Notes: generated from the sequence alone by a model not told the origin. Numbered from the stretch's first letter, positions 1 to 10,182 are shown. The stretch is 64,000 nucleotides of DNA from Piezodorus guildinii (GCA_023052935.1 CM041292.1:107811906-107875905), one strand, 5' to 3'. Program-made: numbers and translations.

Positions 1-2231
1 TCAGCAAAACCATTTACCTCAACACCTAGCTGACCTCATCCATGCAAAACGCCGAGCCAGATCATTATGGCAAAGAACCCGACACCCAACAGATCGCCGC
101 TCCTATAACTTTTATTGTAGGCAATTAAAGCGGGAGTTGGCGACCTTCCGTTCTCAGTCCTTTAATTCCTACCTCTCCTCTCTATCAGCTCGAGATAATT
201 CCCTGTGGAATGTGACCAAAAAGATCCTAAAATACCACAAAGTTTCCCATCCTCTCCGGCGTGGTGATGACTCCTGGGCTGCGTCTGATGAAGATAAAGC
301 CGAGGAATTCGCCACACACCTCTCCAAAGTATTCACTCCTCACCCGGAATCCAACAGAAATCATACCACAACAGTTGAAGAATTCCTTTCCTCACCAATA
401 CCTCTTTCCCTACCTCCTAAAGCTATTAATCCATCTGAGGTGAAATATCTTCTTCAAAAACTGACCCTTCGTAAATCTCCTGGACACGATCTCCTTACCC
501 CCCAGATCCTGCGACAACTTCCCCAGAAAGCCATTATTTTTCTTACATACATCTACAACTGCATCCTTCGCACCACCTATTTTCCTCTCTTATGGAAACA
601 TTCCACAATCTTTCTATTCCTAAAACCAGGTAAACCTTCCAGTAACACTTCATCCTACAGACCTATTAGTCTACTCCCCATCCTCTCAAAAGTCTTTGAA
701 AAACTCCTTCTAAAACGAATCCTGCCTATATTTGAATCACAAAATCTTCCTTCCCATCAGTTTGGTTTCCGTGCTCATCATTCTACTGTTCAACAAGGAC
801 TCCGAGTTGTAGACCATATTTCCTCAGCCCTTGAATGCAAAGAGTATTGTTCTGGTGCGTTTCTGGACATAGCGCAAGCTTTTGACCGGGTATGGCACAC
901 CGGATTACTCTTCAAGCTTAAAACGCATTTACCCCAGTCTCTATACCTCATTCTACGATCCTATCTCTCAAACCGCTCCTTCCGAGTTCGCTGTGGTGTA
1001 GAATTTTCTAACTTTTATCCCATTGAGGCCGGTGTTCCTCAAGGCAGCGTCTTGGGACCCGTCCTCTACATCATTTACACTGCTGATATTCCTATTCATC
1101 CTGACACCTTTCTGGCAACATTTGCAGATGACACCGCCATCCTATCATCCAATTCCGATCCTGAAATAGCATCCTTAATCCTGCAAAGACACCTTTGTCT
1201 TATCGAGGACTGGTGTAATGCTTGGCGTGTTAAGGTTAATGAAAGCAAATGCACCCACGTCACCTTCACCCTTCGACGCAAATCCTGTCCAATGGTTCAT
1301 TTCAATTCCATACCGCTTCCTTCCTCAGACACAGTCCGGTATCTTGGCTTACTACTAGACAAAAGATTGACCTGGAACCCACATACAAGACTTAAACGAA
1401 AAGAACTCAACAGACGATTCGGACAGTTATACAGACTACTAAACAGAAAATCTAAGCTTACAGTTGACAACAAATTATTACTTTACAAGACAATACTGAA
1501 ACCAATGTGGACCTACGGACTTGAACTATGGGGGACAGCCAAACGTTCTAACATCAAACGCACTCAATCCTTTCAATCCAAAGTCCTCCGAACAATAGTA
1601 AATGCTCCTTATTATGTCTCCAACTATACCTTACACCACGACCTTAATGTTCCATTTATTTCAGACCTGATTCCATCTAAATTTTCCAAATTCCACCAGA
1701 ACCTCATTCATCATCCTAATCCTCTAGCACAATCCCTATCCAGCTCCACTCATCCATACAACCCTCCTAGAAGGTTGAAACGGCAGTGGCCCCGAGACAT
1801 ATTGTAAACATCTATTCTGGAGTTCTGACACTGGTCAGATTCTCCTCTCATGTGCGGTGTGATTGTGGCTGTGGCGCCCTCACTTAGCTTCCGCTGGCTC
1901 TCACCAGTGATGCGGCTGAGAGGGAGGCGCTGGGATCCTTTTGACTCTGCTTGTCCTTCCACAAGTGGGGGGACAAGCCCCGTCTGGGGTTCCCGAGCTG
2001 ATTGTAAATATTGTACATAGGTATGAATGTGACATGTTTTGTTTATTTATTTGTTAACTTCATTTATTTGTATTTATTTTGTCTATAAATTTTGTTATTG
2101 TATACGTTTATTTATTTTGATTTTATTTTATGTAATTTGACTTTCCTTTTGTTTATATTGTAAATATTGTATGAATGAGATCCTGTAGCACTATTATTAT
2201 TGTCTATTATGACAAATTGTAATATATACGA

Positions 2232-2264
<33 letters not shown>
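1..2264 (+). mobile_element. Jockey-clade LINE, group S1, 3' portion with poly-A tail
   Basis: Non-LTR retrotransposon running in from the left window edge. It holds the reverse transcriptase frame (2-1807), a 3' UTR of about 425 bases (1808-2233) and a pure A run at 2234-2264 just after an AATAAA-like signal. The UTR begins GC-rich and ends in T/A-rich sequence with repeated TTTATTTGT. The minus-strand copy at 14791-17398 aligns along its whole length, and shorter relatives with the same UTR lie at 23380-23630, 25168-25750, 35340-35445 and 46640-46830. The long A tail and open frame suggest this is the youngest copy here (inference). The 5' end and endonuclease domain lie outside the window, so target-site duplications cannot be checked. 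Confidence 0.93.
2..1807 (+). CDS. Jockey-like ORF2, reverse transcriptase portion (5' partial)
   Basis: Open frame of 601 codons from the window edge to a TAA, with no internal stop. Numbering residues from the TTG at 137, the RT core is complete: a finger motif SPGHDLLTPQ (114-123), SSYRPISLLP (172-181), HQFGFRAHHST (207-217), motif A AFLDIAQAFD with catalytic Asp at 244, motif B GVPQGSVLGP (299-308) and motif C FADD (329-332). The C-terminal region has the Jockey-type APYYVSN..LHHDLNVP block and ends KRQWPRDIL. No RNase H follows, as is usual for Jockey. The protein would copy element RNA at a nicked target site. The true start must be upstream, since the APE-type endonuclease normally precedes this region. 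The absence of frame damage is unusual for this window. Confidence 0.95.
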   Translation, partial: QQNHLPQHLADLIHAKRRARSLWQRTRHPTDRRSYNFYCRQLKRELATFRSQSFNSYLSSLSARDNSLWNVTKKILKYHKVSHPLRRGDDSWAASDEDKAEEFATHLSKVFTPHPESNRNHTTTVEEFLSSPIPLSLPPKAINPSEVKYLLQKLTLRKSPGHDLLTPQILRQLPQKAIIFLTYIYNCILRTTYFPLLWKHSTIFLFLKPGKPSSNTSSYRPISLLPILSKVFEKLLLKRILPIFESQNLPSHQFGFRAHHSTVQQGLRVVDHISSALECKEYCSGAFLDIAQAFDRVWHTGLLFKLKTHLPQSLYLILRSYLSNRSFRVRCGVEFSNFYPIEAGVPQGSVLGPVLYIIYTADIPIHPDTFLATFADDTAILSSNSDPEIASLILQRHLCLIEDWCNAWRVKVNESKCTHVTFTLRRKSCPMVHFNSIPLPSSDTVRYLGLLLDKRLTWNPHTRLKRKELNRRFGQLYRLLNRKSKLTVDNKLLLYKTILKPMWTYGLELWGTAKRSNIKRTQSFQSKVLRTIVNAPYYVSNYTLHHDLNVPFISDLIPSKFSKFHQNLIHHPNPLAQSLSSSTHPYNPPRRLKRQWPRDIL

Positions 2265-2266
<2 letters not shown>

Positions 2267-2985
2267 CCTATATATTAAATAACGATTAGTAATTTTATGA
2301 TTTTTTTATGAACTATTAAGTTTTACACGAATCGAATTTTTAATTTTTTTTAAGTACATTTGATCACTAGCAAATGTCTTCTTATGATTGATTAATCGTT
2401 GATCTTATTTTATCATGGGTCACTATTTTTCATTGTGAAATTCGTTTTTTTTTCAGGGAAAATCGAGAATGAAAAAGATATTAATGGTTGAAATCTCAAT
2501 TTTATTATAAGTTTGATCGCGTAGGGTTATATGGACTGAAAGTTATTTAAACTGATCAGATCAAAGCTCAGATCTTTGATTCACCATTGTTCATACTCAT
2601 ATCAAATAATAACGAACATCAAGTTCACTTCTTTTAACTTCATAAAGTAACGGATATTTTTGGTAGAGGAAGTAGAGAAAGTCAAAGATAGTATGTCATT
2701 GTCTCCAGAGAACAAAGAATGGAAGATAAACAAAGCAATTGCTCTAGATAATGATGTCGAACACCAAATTATCAAAGAGGTATCATTGTTGGTATCATTA
2801 TCTGAAGGTTCAAAGTAACCTTAAGGTGTTTTAGTAATGCAAATAAGTTAATTAATCATTATTCACTTATTTAATATGGGAAGAATTGTAAATAAATAAA
2901 AAATACTTTAAACGCTTTATCAACATCTTACTTTTAATACACCTGCGCAACTAAATTATAACTTAATCCAAATCCCATTCAATAT

Positions 2986-2987
<2 letters not shown>
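2265..2987. other. No feature recognised
   Basis: AT-rich sequence after the LINE poly-A. I see no long reading frame, no RT or transposase motif and no tRNA-like box. Confidence 0.6.

Positions 2988-3041
<54 letters not shown>
2988..3041. repeat. (TA)n microsatellite
   Basis: About 27 uninterrupted TA units, lying just upstream of the CR1/L2-like fragment. Confidence 0.95.
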
Positions 3042-3043
<2 letters not shown>

Positions 3044-3059
3044 TTATTTATGTATAATA

Positions 3060-3757
3060 TTCTACGATGAGTTAAAGTGGCTTAATCCTTCCTACCGTTC
3101 TGAGTACCTCCTGGCATCCTTCCTTTACCAAGTTCTCCGATCTCAACGTCCATCTTACATCTCAGATATATTTTCATTTAAATCTACCGTCCACATCTTT
3201 CGGACCTTCGGATCTGTATATAACGCCTCAGCTTTCGACAGATCTTTCCTTATCCAATCCTCGTCCTAATGGAATTCTATTCCTTCTCATATCCGTCACT
3301 CCAATACTCTTCCGGCCTTCAAATCCCGTTTGTTCAAACACTTTTTGTCTATATAATTCTCAAATAACCCCAATTAATCAGCAAATTTCAATAAAAATCA
3401 GTAAAGAGAGCAGAGAAAAACAATTATTTACTATATCTTATTATGCATTGTATTCAAACATTTATGTATTTTATGTTACACTTTTCACAAGCATTGTAAA
3501 TTTATTTTAATATATGAATATGTAAATATTTTATTTTTTGTCTAGTTTGTTTTATTTGTTTTTCTAAATTTTTATTATTAGAAGCTACCTGTTAATTTAT
3601 TACTATTATTCATTTTCTTTGTTATTTCTGTTGTTTTTTGTTTATTTTATTTTTTTATTACTCTAAGATACTGAAGTTCCAATTTGATTTTTCTGTAACA
3701 TTATTCTGAAGGGACATGTCCCAGAATAAATAAAGAATTTATTATTATTATTATTAT
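3060..3757 (+). pseudogene. CR1/L2-like LINE, RT C-terminus and 3' UTR
   Basis: 5'-truncated LINE copy. Bases 3063-3356 read in one frame as the C-terminal tail of a non-LTR RT: YRSEYLLASFLYQVLRSQ, then W-N-S-I-P-S-H-I-R...TLPAFKSRLFKHFLSI and a TAA at 3354. This is the WNSLP..IR...L..FK tail of CR1/L2-group elements. One premature TAA (3267-3269) sits just before WNS. The 3' UTR ends in a perfect-looking hairpin around GGGACATGTCCC flanked by TTATTCT/AGAATAA (3711-3730) and then an (ATT)n tail at 3738-3757. The hairpin recurs at 7995, 10316 and, in weaker form, 55730, so these are copies of one family. The catalytic RT core is absent. Confidence 0.85.
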
Positions 3758-3760
3758 ATA

Positions 3761-3767
<7 letters not shown>

Positions 3768-3822
<55 letters not shown>
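3768..3822. repeat. (TA)n microsatellite
   Basis: Uninterrupted TA run following the (ATT)n tail of the LINE fragment; probably expansion from that tail (inference). Confidence 0.93.
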
Positions 3823-3826
<4 letters not shown>

Positions 3827-4474
3827 TATTATATGTGTATATATATGATAAAACATTCGTTTATTTATGTTTGTATTTTGCTTTTTTTTTATCACTATGT
3901 GCTCTTTAAAGTCACGAGAAAACTAAAAATAAGCTCTTTCTTTTTAGAATCATTTTCAATAATATCTTATACTTATCATTAAAAATTTTCCAATTTGTTT
4001 CTATCGATTTGTAAAAGTCAACTAAAAGTGAAAGACAGTTTTTAAAACAAATCTAGAACAACAACAAAAAAAAAAAAACAGAAAAAAAAGATTACACTTT
4101 TTAGATTAGATTAATTTTCTCTATCACACCATAGAGTTTTAAAAAGAGATTATTATACAATCATACAAAAAGAAAGTTTTAAAAACACTATCTCAGCATG
4201 CAGTAAAAAAAGATATAAAAAAAAAATCTAAATATCAACAAAAATATAGCAAAATCAGCGATGATAGATTTCTACAATATTTACTAGAGTATTTATTTTA
4301 GAATGATTTTTAGTTCGATGCGTTATGCAATAGATTTTTATTGACCCCTTATTTGTCATCATTATCAGCTGAAAAAATCGCTTCGATAGCTCAGAAGAAC
4401 TATTCATTTCTTAAAACAGAAATGACCTTTATCATTGTTTAATTACAAATAGTAAAAAGACCCAGGTGGTTGTC
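3823..4474. other. No feature recognised
   Basis: AT-rich DNA with A-rich stretches near 4064-4090 and 4206-4226. No coding or repeat signature was recognised. Confidence 0.6.
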
Positions 4475-4550
4475 ATCATTTAAAAAAAATATGGTGCGGG
4501 CAACACACGACTTTCATTTACCTCAATTGTTATAATCAATTAAATATTTT
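4475..4550 (-). repeat. Terminal fragment of unclassified repeat family U1
   Basis: On the minus strand this reads a CGTGTGTTGC-type block (4493-4511) preceded by ACAATTGAGGTAA-like sequence. It matches the 3' ends of U1 copies at 12648-13530 and 48833-49740. Only about 75 bases are recognisable. Confidence 0.5.
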
Positions 4551-4644
4551 TAAATATATTTAGAAATGAAAAAAATTATCTAATAATTAGTTAAATTGAG
4601 TTTCAATGAAAACACGTGTTTTATCAAAATTTATACACAAATTG

Positions 4645-4682
4645 TCAACGTTTCGGGTCCTTTTCCCCATTTTCAAGACTTA
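4645..4682 (-). other. Hairpin-GAAACG motif, degenerate
   Basis: Minus strand reads CTTGAAAATGGGG, a short loop, CCC, then GAAACGTTG. It has the order seen at 6943, 30797 and 59695 (CTGATGA-like box, hairpin, GAAACGTY) but with a weaker first box. Function unknown. Confidence 0.5.
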
Positions 4683-5110
4683 TATGGATGAAATTTTATG
4701 AGGGATTTAATTAAAACTAAACTTTTTTTTTCATCTTAATGTTTCTATTTACAAAAGGGGTAGGTTTTGTTTTTTGTGGCGTGTTAGGCATGATGAATAG
4801 AGTAATACCCAGCGGTATCTCTTCCTGGCTTGATTCCTGTTTTCTGTTTATGATAGAAGGTCCCTCATCCAGCTCTTTTTCAGTAGTGGTCATGTGTTAT
4901 ATTAACGTGCAAGTTGTGAAATGTTTGTAGAGGGTCCGAATCTGTGTGTTCACTGTAGGCATGTGGAGATCAGTATTTAAAGTAATGTTGCTAATGTACC
5001 ATGGTGAATTTGTAGTAGTTCTAAGTTTTTGATTGAAAAAATTGAATTTTACTGTGTCTTTTTTGCTGTCCCTAAACTAAACTATTAGAATATAAATATG
5101 CCAAAATATC
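4681..5110 (-). pseudogene. Jockey-like RT C-terminal relic (third, divergent lineage)
   Basis: Minus strand from about 5070 reads QKLRTTTNSPWYISNITL, then NTDLHMPTV and TLYKHF. This is the VLR..TNAPWYVSN.TLH.DL..PTV block near the C-terminus of Jockey-type pol proteins. The frame is broken by a stop after about 60 residues and continues as an unconserved tail. It differs clearly from S1 and S2, so it belongs to another, older Jockey lineage. A 17-bp direct repeat (4664-4680 and 5207-5223) flanks the region. Upstream sequence to 5206 cannot be assigned. Confidence 0.7.
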
Positions 5111-5717
5111 GATTTGGTGAAAAATGTCCTTGAATACCTTTTGGAAATGAACGTCTTGATTGTTGATAGCGTTTTTATTCGCGTACCTCTTGGTTCTCCT
5201 AAATCGTCCCCATTTTCAAGACTTTTTTTTATCTGTACACTCTAATATTATAAGAATGTAAGGTTGACTATTGGCTCCTTAGAGTTGACTACCACTTATG
5301 ACAATTTGTTTATCAATGAAAATAAAAAAGATCTGGAAGAAAAAATGTGCTATTTTAATATGAACAATTAATCATGATATTTTTGGTATGAAAAAAATTG
5401 AAGGTAAGTAGTAAGAGGCCAATAAATAAAAAGTAAAATGTATACAAATTTGGTGCATAATAGCGTATAGGTAGAAAAATATATGGGAAACTAATATGAA
5501 AAAAGTAAAATCAAGAAGTAAGATGACGGTTTTGTAAAAGGGACAATAGCTCAGTAGAATAAACTCACAAAATGACTTGAAAAGTTGGGATTTTTTTTAT
5601 TTTTATGCATGATTGTATGTAATGATCCTCTTTTCAGAAACCTAAATTTTCATACTTACAGATTTTATGCGTTATCGCCCCCTTGAAAGAAAAAAAAGTA
5701 TATATTTTTTGTTATGT
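5111..5717. other. No feature recognised
   Basis: AT-rich DNA containing the right-hand copy of the 17-bp repeat (5207-5223). No other feature was seen. Confidence 0.55.
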
Positions 5718-5985
5718 ATTTAACGTCACTTTTTACTACTGTAGTTGATTGGACGATGCTGCAGTGGGAGCCCTAAACTTTGCCTATCTAGGTTTAATTA
5801 GGATAGGGATATTTAACGAGTACCTGACATCTCACAGGATCGGGACCTCCTTTTTACGTCCCCTCTGAAGGATGGCACAAGGATTTTTTCCTCCCATTGA
5901 AAAATCGTAGGACCACCTGCGGGTTTGAACCCGTTACCTTTAGCATAGAAGGCTGTTATGCTAGCCACCTTGCTACAGGTGATCC
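5718..5985 (-). mobile_element. tRNA-derived SINE, full-length copy
   Basis: About 268 bases. The head (5985 downward on the minus strand) is tRNA-like: GGTGGCTAGCATAACAG gives an A-box-like block and GGGTTCAAACCC a B box for RNA polymerase III. The body carries AAAAATCCTTG.., a CCTCTGAAGG-like block and the tail segment near GCAGCATCGTCC. The same order is seen at 34090-34363, and body-only copies lie at 21718 and 30137. A SINE encodes no protein and depends on a LINE RT. It cannot be a functional tRNA gene because the acceptor stem is not closed. Confidence 0.85.
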
Positions 5986-6942
5986 AAAAAAACGTATTTT
6001 ATGTAAAACAATGACGTTAGCAATTTTAATGACCATTAAATTTACTTAAAATTTTATACTGAACATGTTCAAGTAATTGAAACAGCTTCCGATAAACGGG
6101 GTGGCCAAAATCTGAAAAAAATGTAAAAAGTCAGTTATGCTAGGCATTAAATTGTTTTAGTCCTAGTGACTTTTATTTAGTGCATTTTAAAGCGAAATAC
6201 ATAATAACCACCATGTAGAGGATTGGTGTTAAAAATCAAAGTCAAAAATTGAGAGGAATTTCGGAATAAACATTTTTAGAGGACGTGTTCAGAAAACTTA
6301 TAATACCAATTTTTGTTCAAATTAGTGTCTCTGAATGAAATATCATTTTTATTCCATTATGTTTGCAATATACACAATTTGTTGATAAAAGTTTCGTGAA
6401 TCATGTAACAAAAAGAATTTTGTATGATAAATTGATTATTATGCAAAAAAAAAAATAATAATAAATATATTTCAACAAAATACAATCATAGTATTTCTTA
6501 AATTATATTTTAATGATAAATACTTAATTAATGAAATAATAATGTATACAATATAAATAATAATAAAAACGAAACTTTTGGCCTATATTTCGCTAATGTA
6601 TCAAACTAATCACTTCGGCCAAGAGGAATTTAAAGGTCTAAATTGTTGGAAGAATACGGAAGGGGAGTTGTAACCAATTGCATATTCCTGTTTTATGAAA
6701 TCTTACATACATTATAAATCATAATAGTAATTAAAAATAATCTTCTGAATTACATTAAGTACCTGTCCAAATTAAGTCTAAGTGCTATTTTTATTGAATA
6801 AATAAGTAAATCTTCCTCAAGTAACACGGATGAATCGTTGTTTATTTCCATATTATATAACTGTTATCTAATAATTGTACTGTTAGATTATTATTATTTT
6901 ATATTTTAATTGTATTTATTGCTATGTTTCTGTTTCTTAGTC
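5986..6942. other. No feature recognised
   Basis: AT-rich stretch with simple A/T runs. No RT, transposase or tRNA-like sequence was found. Confidence 0.6.
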
Positions 6943-6978
6943 CTGATGAATGGCTAAAATTCAGGCCGAAACGTTGGC
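6943..6978 (+). other. Hairpin-GAAACG motif
   Basis: CTGATGA (6943-6949), a 3-4 bp stem GGC(T) 6952-6955 with (G)GCC 6964-6967, then GAAAC (6968-6972) and GTTGGC. Same layout as 30797-30832 and the minus strand at 59731-59695. CTGATGA and GAAA are the two invariant boxes of hammerhead ribozymes, but two unpaired bases lie between CTGATGA and the stem, which is not canonical. Confidence 0.6.
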
Positions 6979-7149
6979 ATACAAATATTGTAAGTTTTCC
7001 TCATTAGTGTGTTATTTCTTGATGACCCCACTCTCAACCAACTTCTCCATCATATATTCTCTACTATCAACAATTACTCCGTTATTTAAAATTGTTAACT
7101 TTAATGAGACTAAAAAACAAAATCTATACTATACAAAAGTTTCTTGAGA

Positions 7150-7685
7150 ATTTTTTCAAATTAAAAACTCACTTCAAGTGGTGCTATAATGAACAATATC
7201 ACGTACGTACCTCTCCGATTCCATACCTCAGTAAGAAACCTTGGAGTCATTATTTATCATAATCTATCTTGGAGTAACCATATTTCTCAAATCACCCAAA
7301 AATTCATTTATCCTAAAACAATTCCTAAGATCTCGTGATTTTATCCCACCTAAAACCCGTATGCTACTAGTCTCTTCTCTCATTTTCCCCCAGTTTGACA
7401 TCGATAGCCTCGTATATTATGGGCAGCCTGAGAAGTTTGACTTGAGACTAAAGAGACATGAATTGCTCCATAAGATTCACACGAGGAATTTCGAGGTGCT
7501 TCGATGTTTCTAGTAGGTATACAAAGTTAAATTTCCGTCGACAATACCTCCTTAGTGTCTGTTTTTTTTTCCGATCTTTTAAAACAAAAAACCTCCTTAT
7601 ACACGTAGTTTTGATATGCTTACCACTTGTTCCTCTGTTCATACAGTAAACATTAGCCCCAACCCATAAACTTATATACACATAC
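7150..7685 (+). pseudogene. CR1/L2-like LINE fragment, post-RT region
   Basis: The best frame (7241-7513) reads LRSRDFIPPKTRMLLVSSLI, then FPQFDIDSLVYYG, resembling the segment after the RT core in which a K..LV.SLIFP.FDY-type motif is common. Just upstream another frame gives VRNLGVII..NLSW..HIS, the usual ..NLGV..D..L.W..H.. block, so a frameshift lies near 7250. The 3' part (7612-7680) matches the minus strand at 8398-8320, showing that both belong to one family. No catalytic motifs remain. Confidence 0.7.
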
Positions 7686-7756
7686 ATATAGGCTTACTTA
7701 ATTAGATGGCATACAACACCATTTCTTTCCAAAGTTACTTAACAGCTATAGTTTAA

Positions 7757-7790
7757 TTTAATAATAATAATAATAATATATATATTAGTA
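7757..7790. repeat. (AAT)n / (TA)n short tract
   Basis: Seven or so AAT units followed by TA units, between the two oppositely oriented LINE fragments. Confidence 0.8.
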
Positions 7791-7994
7791 GTTTTCTTGA
7801 TAATGCATATGGGACTGAAACTATTTTTGTTTTGCAAACGTTTGACTAATCGGATCAAAATTCAATGTATTACTGATCTAGCCTTATAGTTTAACTTTTT
7901 TTAATTTTTTATAAACAAGAAACAACAATAACAAGCTATTTAATATTACTATAAGTAGGCCAAACTCTCAGATTATAATAAAAGTAATGAAATG

Positions 7995-8398
7995 AAATGA
8001 AAAGTAATGTTATTCTGGGACGAGTAGTCCCCTAAGAATAACAAGAAAAGTACAATCTAAATAATAATTGTCTGGTCATTTAAGAATTCAGTTTAACAAT
8101 AAAAAAGACAGATTATGTGACAAGGAACAGGTATCATATACATCTTAAGATATTACATATGTTGGGAAGAATGATTGTTTAGGAGATGAAGAAGTACTTG
8201 ATTTTTAAAAGTGGATAATGATAAGGTTTTACGAATGGATACAGGCAAGGATTTCCAAACTACGGTAGCAAGAATAACAAATGATTTTTAGAAGGATGCG
8301 GATCTGTGAGAAGGTAAATATAGGTTTATGGGTTGGGATATAATGTTTAATGTAAGAACAGAGGAACAAGTGGTAAGCATATAATGTTATAAAAATAA
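7995..8398 (-). pseudogene. CR1/L2-like LINE 3' end
   Basis: Minus strand begins with TGCTTACCACTTGTTCCTCT (shared with 7612-7640 on the plus strand) and reads FGNPCLYPFVKPYHYPLLK before a TAG; this corresponds to the WNSLP..I....L..FK tail. It ends with a hairpin TTATTCT-GGGAC-loop-GTCCC-AGAATAA (8010-8040), the family's 3' terminus. Several frameshifts are present. Confidence 0.75.
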
Positions 8399-9341
8399 TA
8401 TTTCGTTATCATATTACTGTAATCCACATATTTCTAAATAAGTAAATAATAAATAATCCACATATCAATATAGTTGACAAAAATAAAAACACTTGAAGTA
8501 TTGAATGGATGGGAGACACACTTTATTATTATACCGTATTACTATTATTATTGTACCCTCATATCATAACAGGCAATAATTACATTATTTACATTGAGGC
8601 ACTGAAGGACTGACAGATAATTTACATGAGATGTGGGACAGCTGACATGAAACAGAAATTAAGGCAGTTGAAGCAAATCTTGATCATTTTGAAATTAAGT
8701 TGTAGAATAGGATCATACATATAAAAATAACTAATGTTGTGACATTTAATGTCTCGGAAATCAATGATTATTTTTAATAATTAACCTTTGTAATCACTTC
8801 AATTGACTTCATTTGATACGTTCACGGGTCATCTTACTAATGAATTTTGTGAATTCGACTTAAGGGTAATTTAAACAGCTGCAATGATATTATTTTGGAT
8901 AAAAATAAAATTTTCAAACTATTGAATACAATGCACATATGGTTCAATCCATTCGAAATCGTCCTCCATGCCACTCATAATTTTGAGATAGAACTTAAAA
9001 AACTAATGTAGTTGAAACATCAATATAATGAGAACAGGTAAAATAAATTTGACTGAGAGTTGGTTCCTGAATTATAACATATTCTTCACTGCTGTAAACA
9101 GTTTTCGTAAAAAAATAGTTAAATCTGGCGGTATTTCAGATTTCAGGACAAAAAAAAACTAGAATGATGAAAGTTTTATCTAAATTTTGGGTCCTTACAA
9201 CACACTACCTAAGTAGGAAGGAAAATTCAACTTAACATCAATACTATTCATTATACATGGTCATAAATGGGTCTGTATTTTATATAATGGATTCTTATAC
9301 AGAGTGCTATATTGAACTGGTTTGGATAGACGGCAAGAAGG
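8399..9341. other. No feature recognised
   Basis: AT-rich DNA without recognisable coding or repeat motifs. Confidence 0.6.
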
Positions 9342-9382
9342 CAGAAGTGGCACTCATGGTTTGATGAGTCCGAAACATTAGC
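9342..9382 (+). other. Hairpin-GAAAC motif, variant
   Basis: CAGAAG, then a perfect 6-bp stem ACTCAT (9352-9357) / ATGAGT (9364-9369), CC, and GAAACATTAGC (9372-9382). The first box and the GTY after GAAAC are diverged, but the order matches the other motifs. Surrounding GC content is raised to about 9475. Confidence 0.4.
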
Positions 9383-9542
9383 ATCTGGTGCCGTTATGGA
9401 ATTGTCGGACCTTAGGCCGTTGCTCTTCCGGCCATCTTGATGGGTTGTCCTCTTTTTAAGGTTTGGGCCTTTCATGCAAAGGATTATAATTATATAACGG
9501 GGCTTGAAGAAAAAAAAGTATACTCTTAAAATTTAAACACAA

Positions 9543-9930
9543 TTTTTTTTTTTTTTAATTTATTAAATGATTGAAATTTACAACTGTATTAGTAAATACA
9601 TCAAGTAAATTGGCTCATAATATAGATAATATACATGAAAAGACATGAAGAGAATATGCCCATTGGTAACACTCCACTAGGTAATCTACACTAGAAGGTC
9701 TCGGGGCCATCTTCTTTTCAGACGCCTCGGAGGATTGTCAGGAATGGAAGAGGAAGCAAGGATTGAAACTAGTGGGTTAAAGGGGGAGTGGAGTTTGTCA
9801 TGGAAGGATTGATACCTGGTCCGGGCCAAATCAGCAACATATGGGACATTAAGGTCTTTATGGGTGTGTTTGTTGGTGACAAAGTAAGGAAATTTAGGAT
9901 TAAACACAATTATAAAAAATATAAACAAAT
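9543..9930 (-). pseudogene. Jockey-like LINE, group S2, 3' end
   Basis: Minus strand from 9860 to the TAG at 9686 reads HKDLNVPYVADLARTRYQSF, then KLHSPFNPLVSI and NPPRRLKRRWPRDLLV. This is the C-terminus of the Jockey protein at 2-1807 in a diverged form (KRRWPRDLLV against KRQWPRDIL). The 3' UTR has a GTGTTACCAATGGGC block and ends CAGTTGTAAATTTC...A-run, seen on the plus strand as the T run at 9543-9556. The copy is 5'-truncated at about 9930. Other S2 copies are at 24836, 26462, 37523 and 44745. Confidence 0.9.
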
Positions 9931-10091
9931 ATGAGGCGTTAAGAGATCTCGGGAAAAGTCATTCTCTTGTTTATTAAGAGAAAAAAAATTAATTTGAATG
10001 AAAACAATTCCCAACTCTTAGATTTAATTTTTTGATACTATAAATATATATAATTTAGACAGATAACATCTAACCTTTGGTTATTATAACA

Positions 10092-10097
10092 CCTATA

Positions 10098-10182
<85 letters not shown>

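Noticed and set aside
9251..9475. 74-codon minus-strand frame in a GC-richer patch
   Set aside because: It overlaps a hairpin-GAAAC variant on the other strand and shows no known domain.
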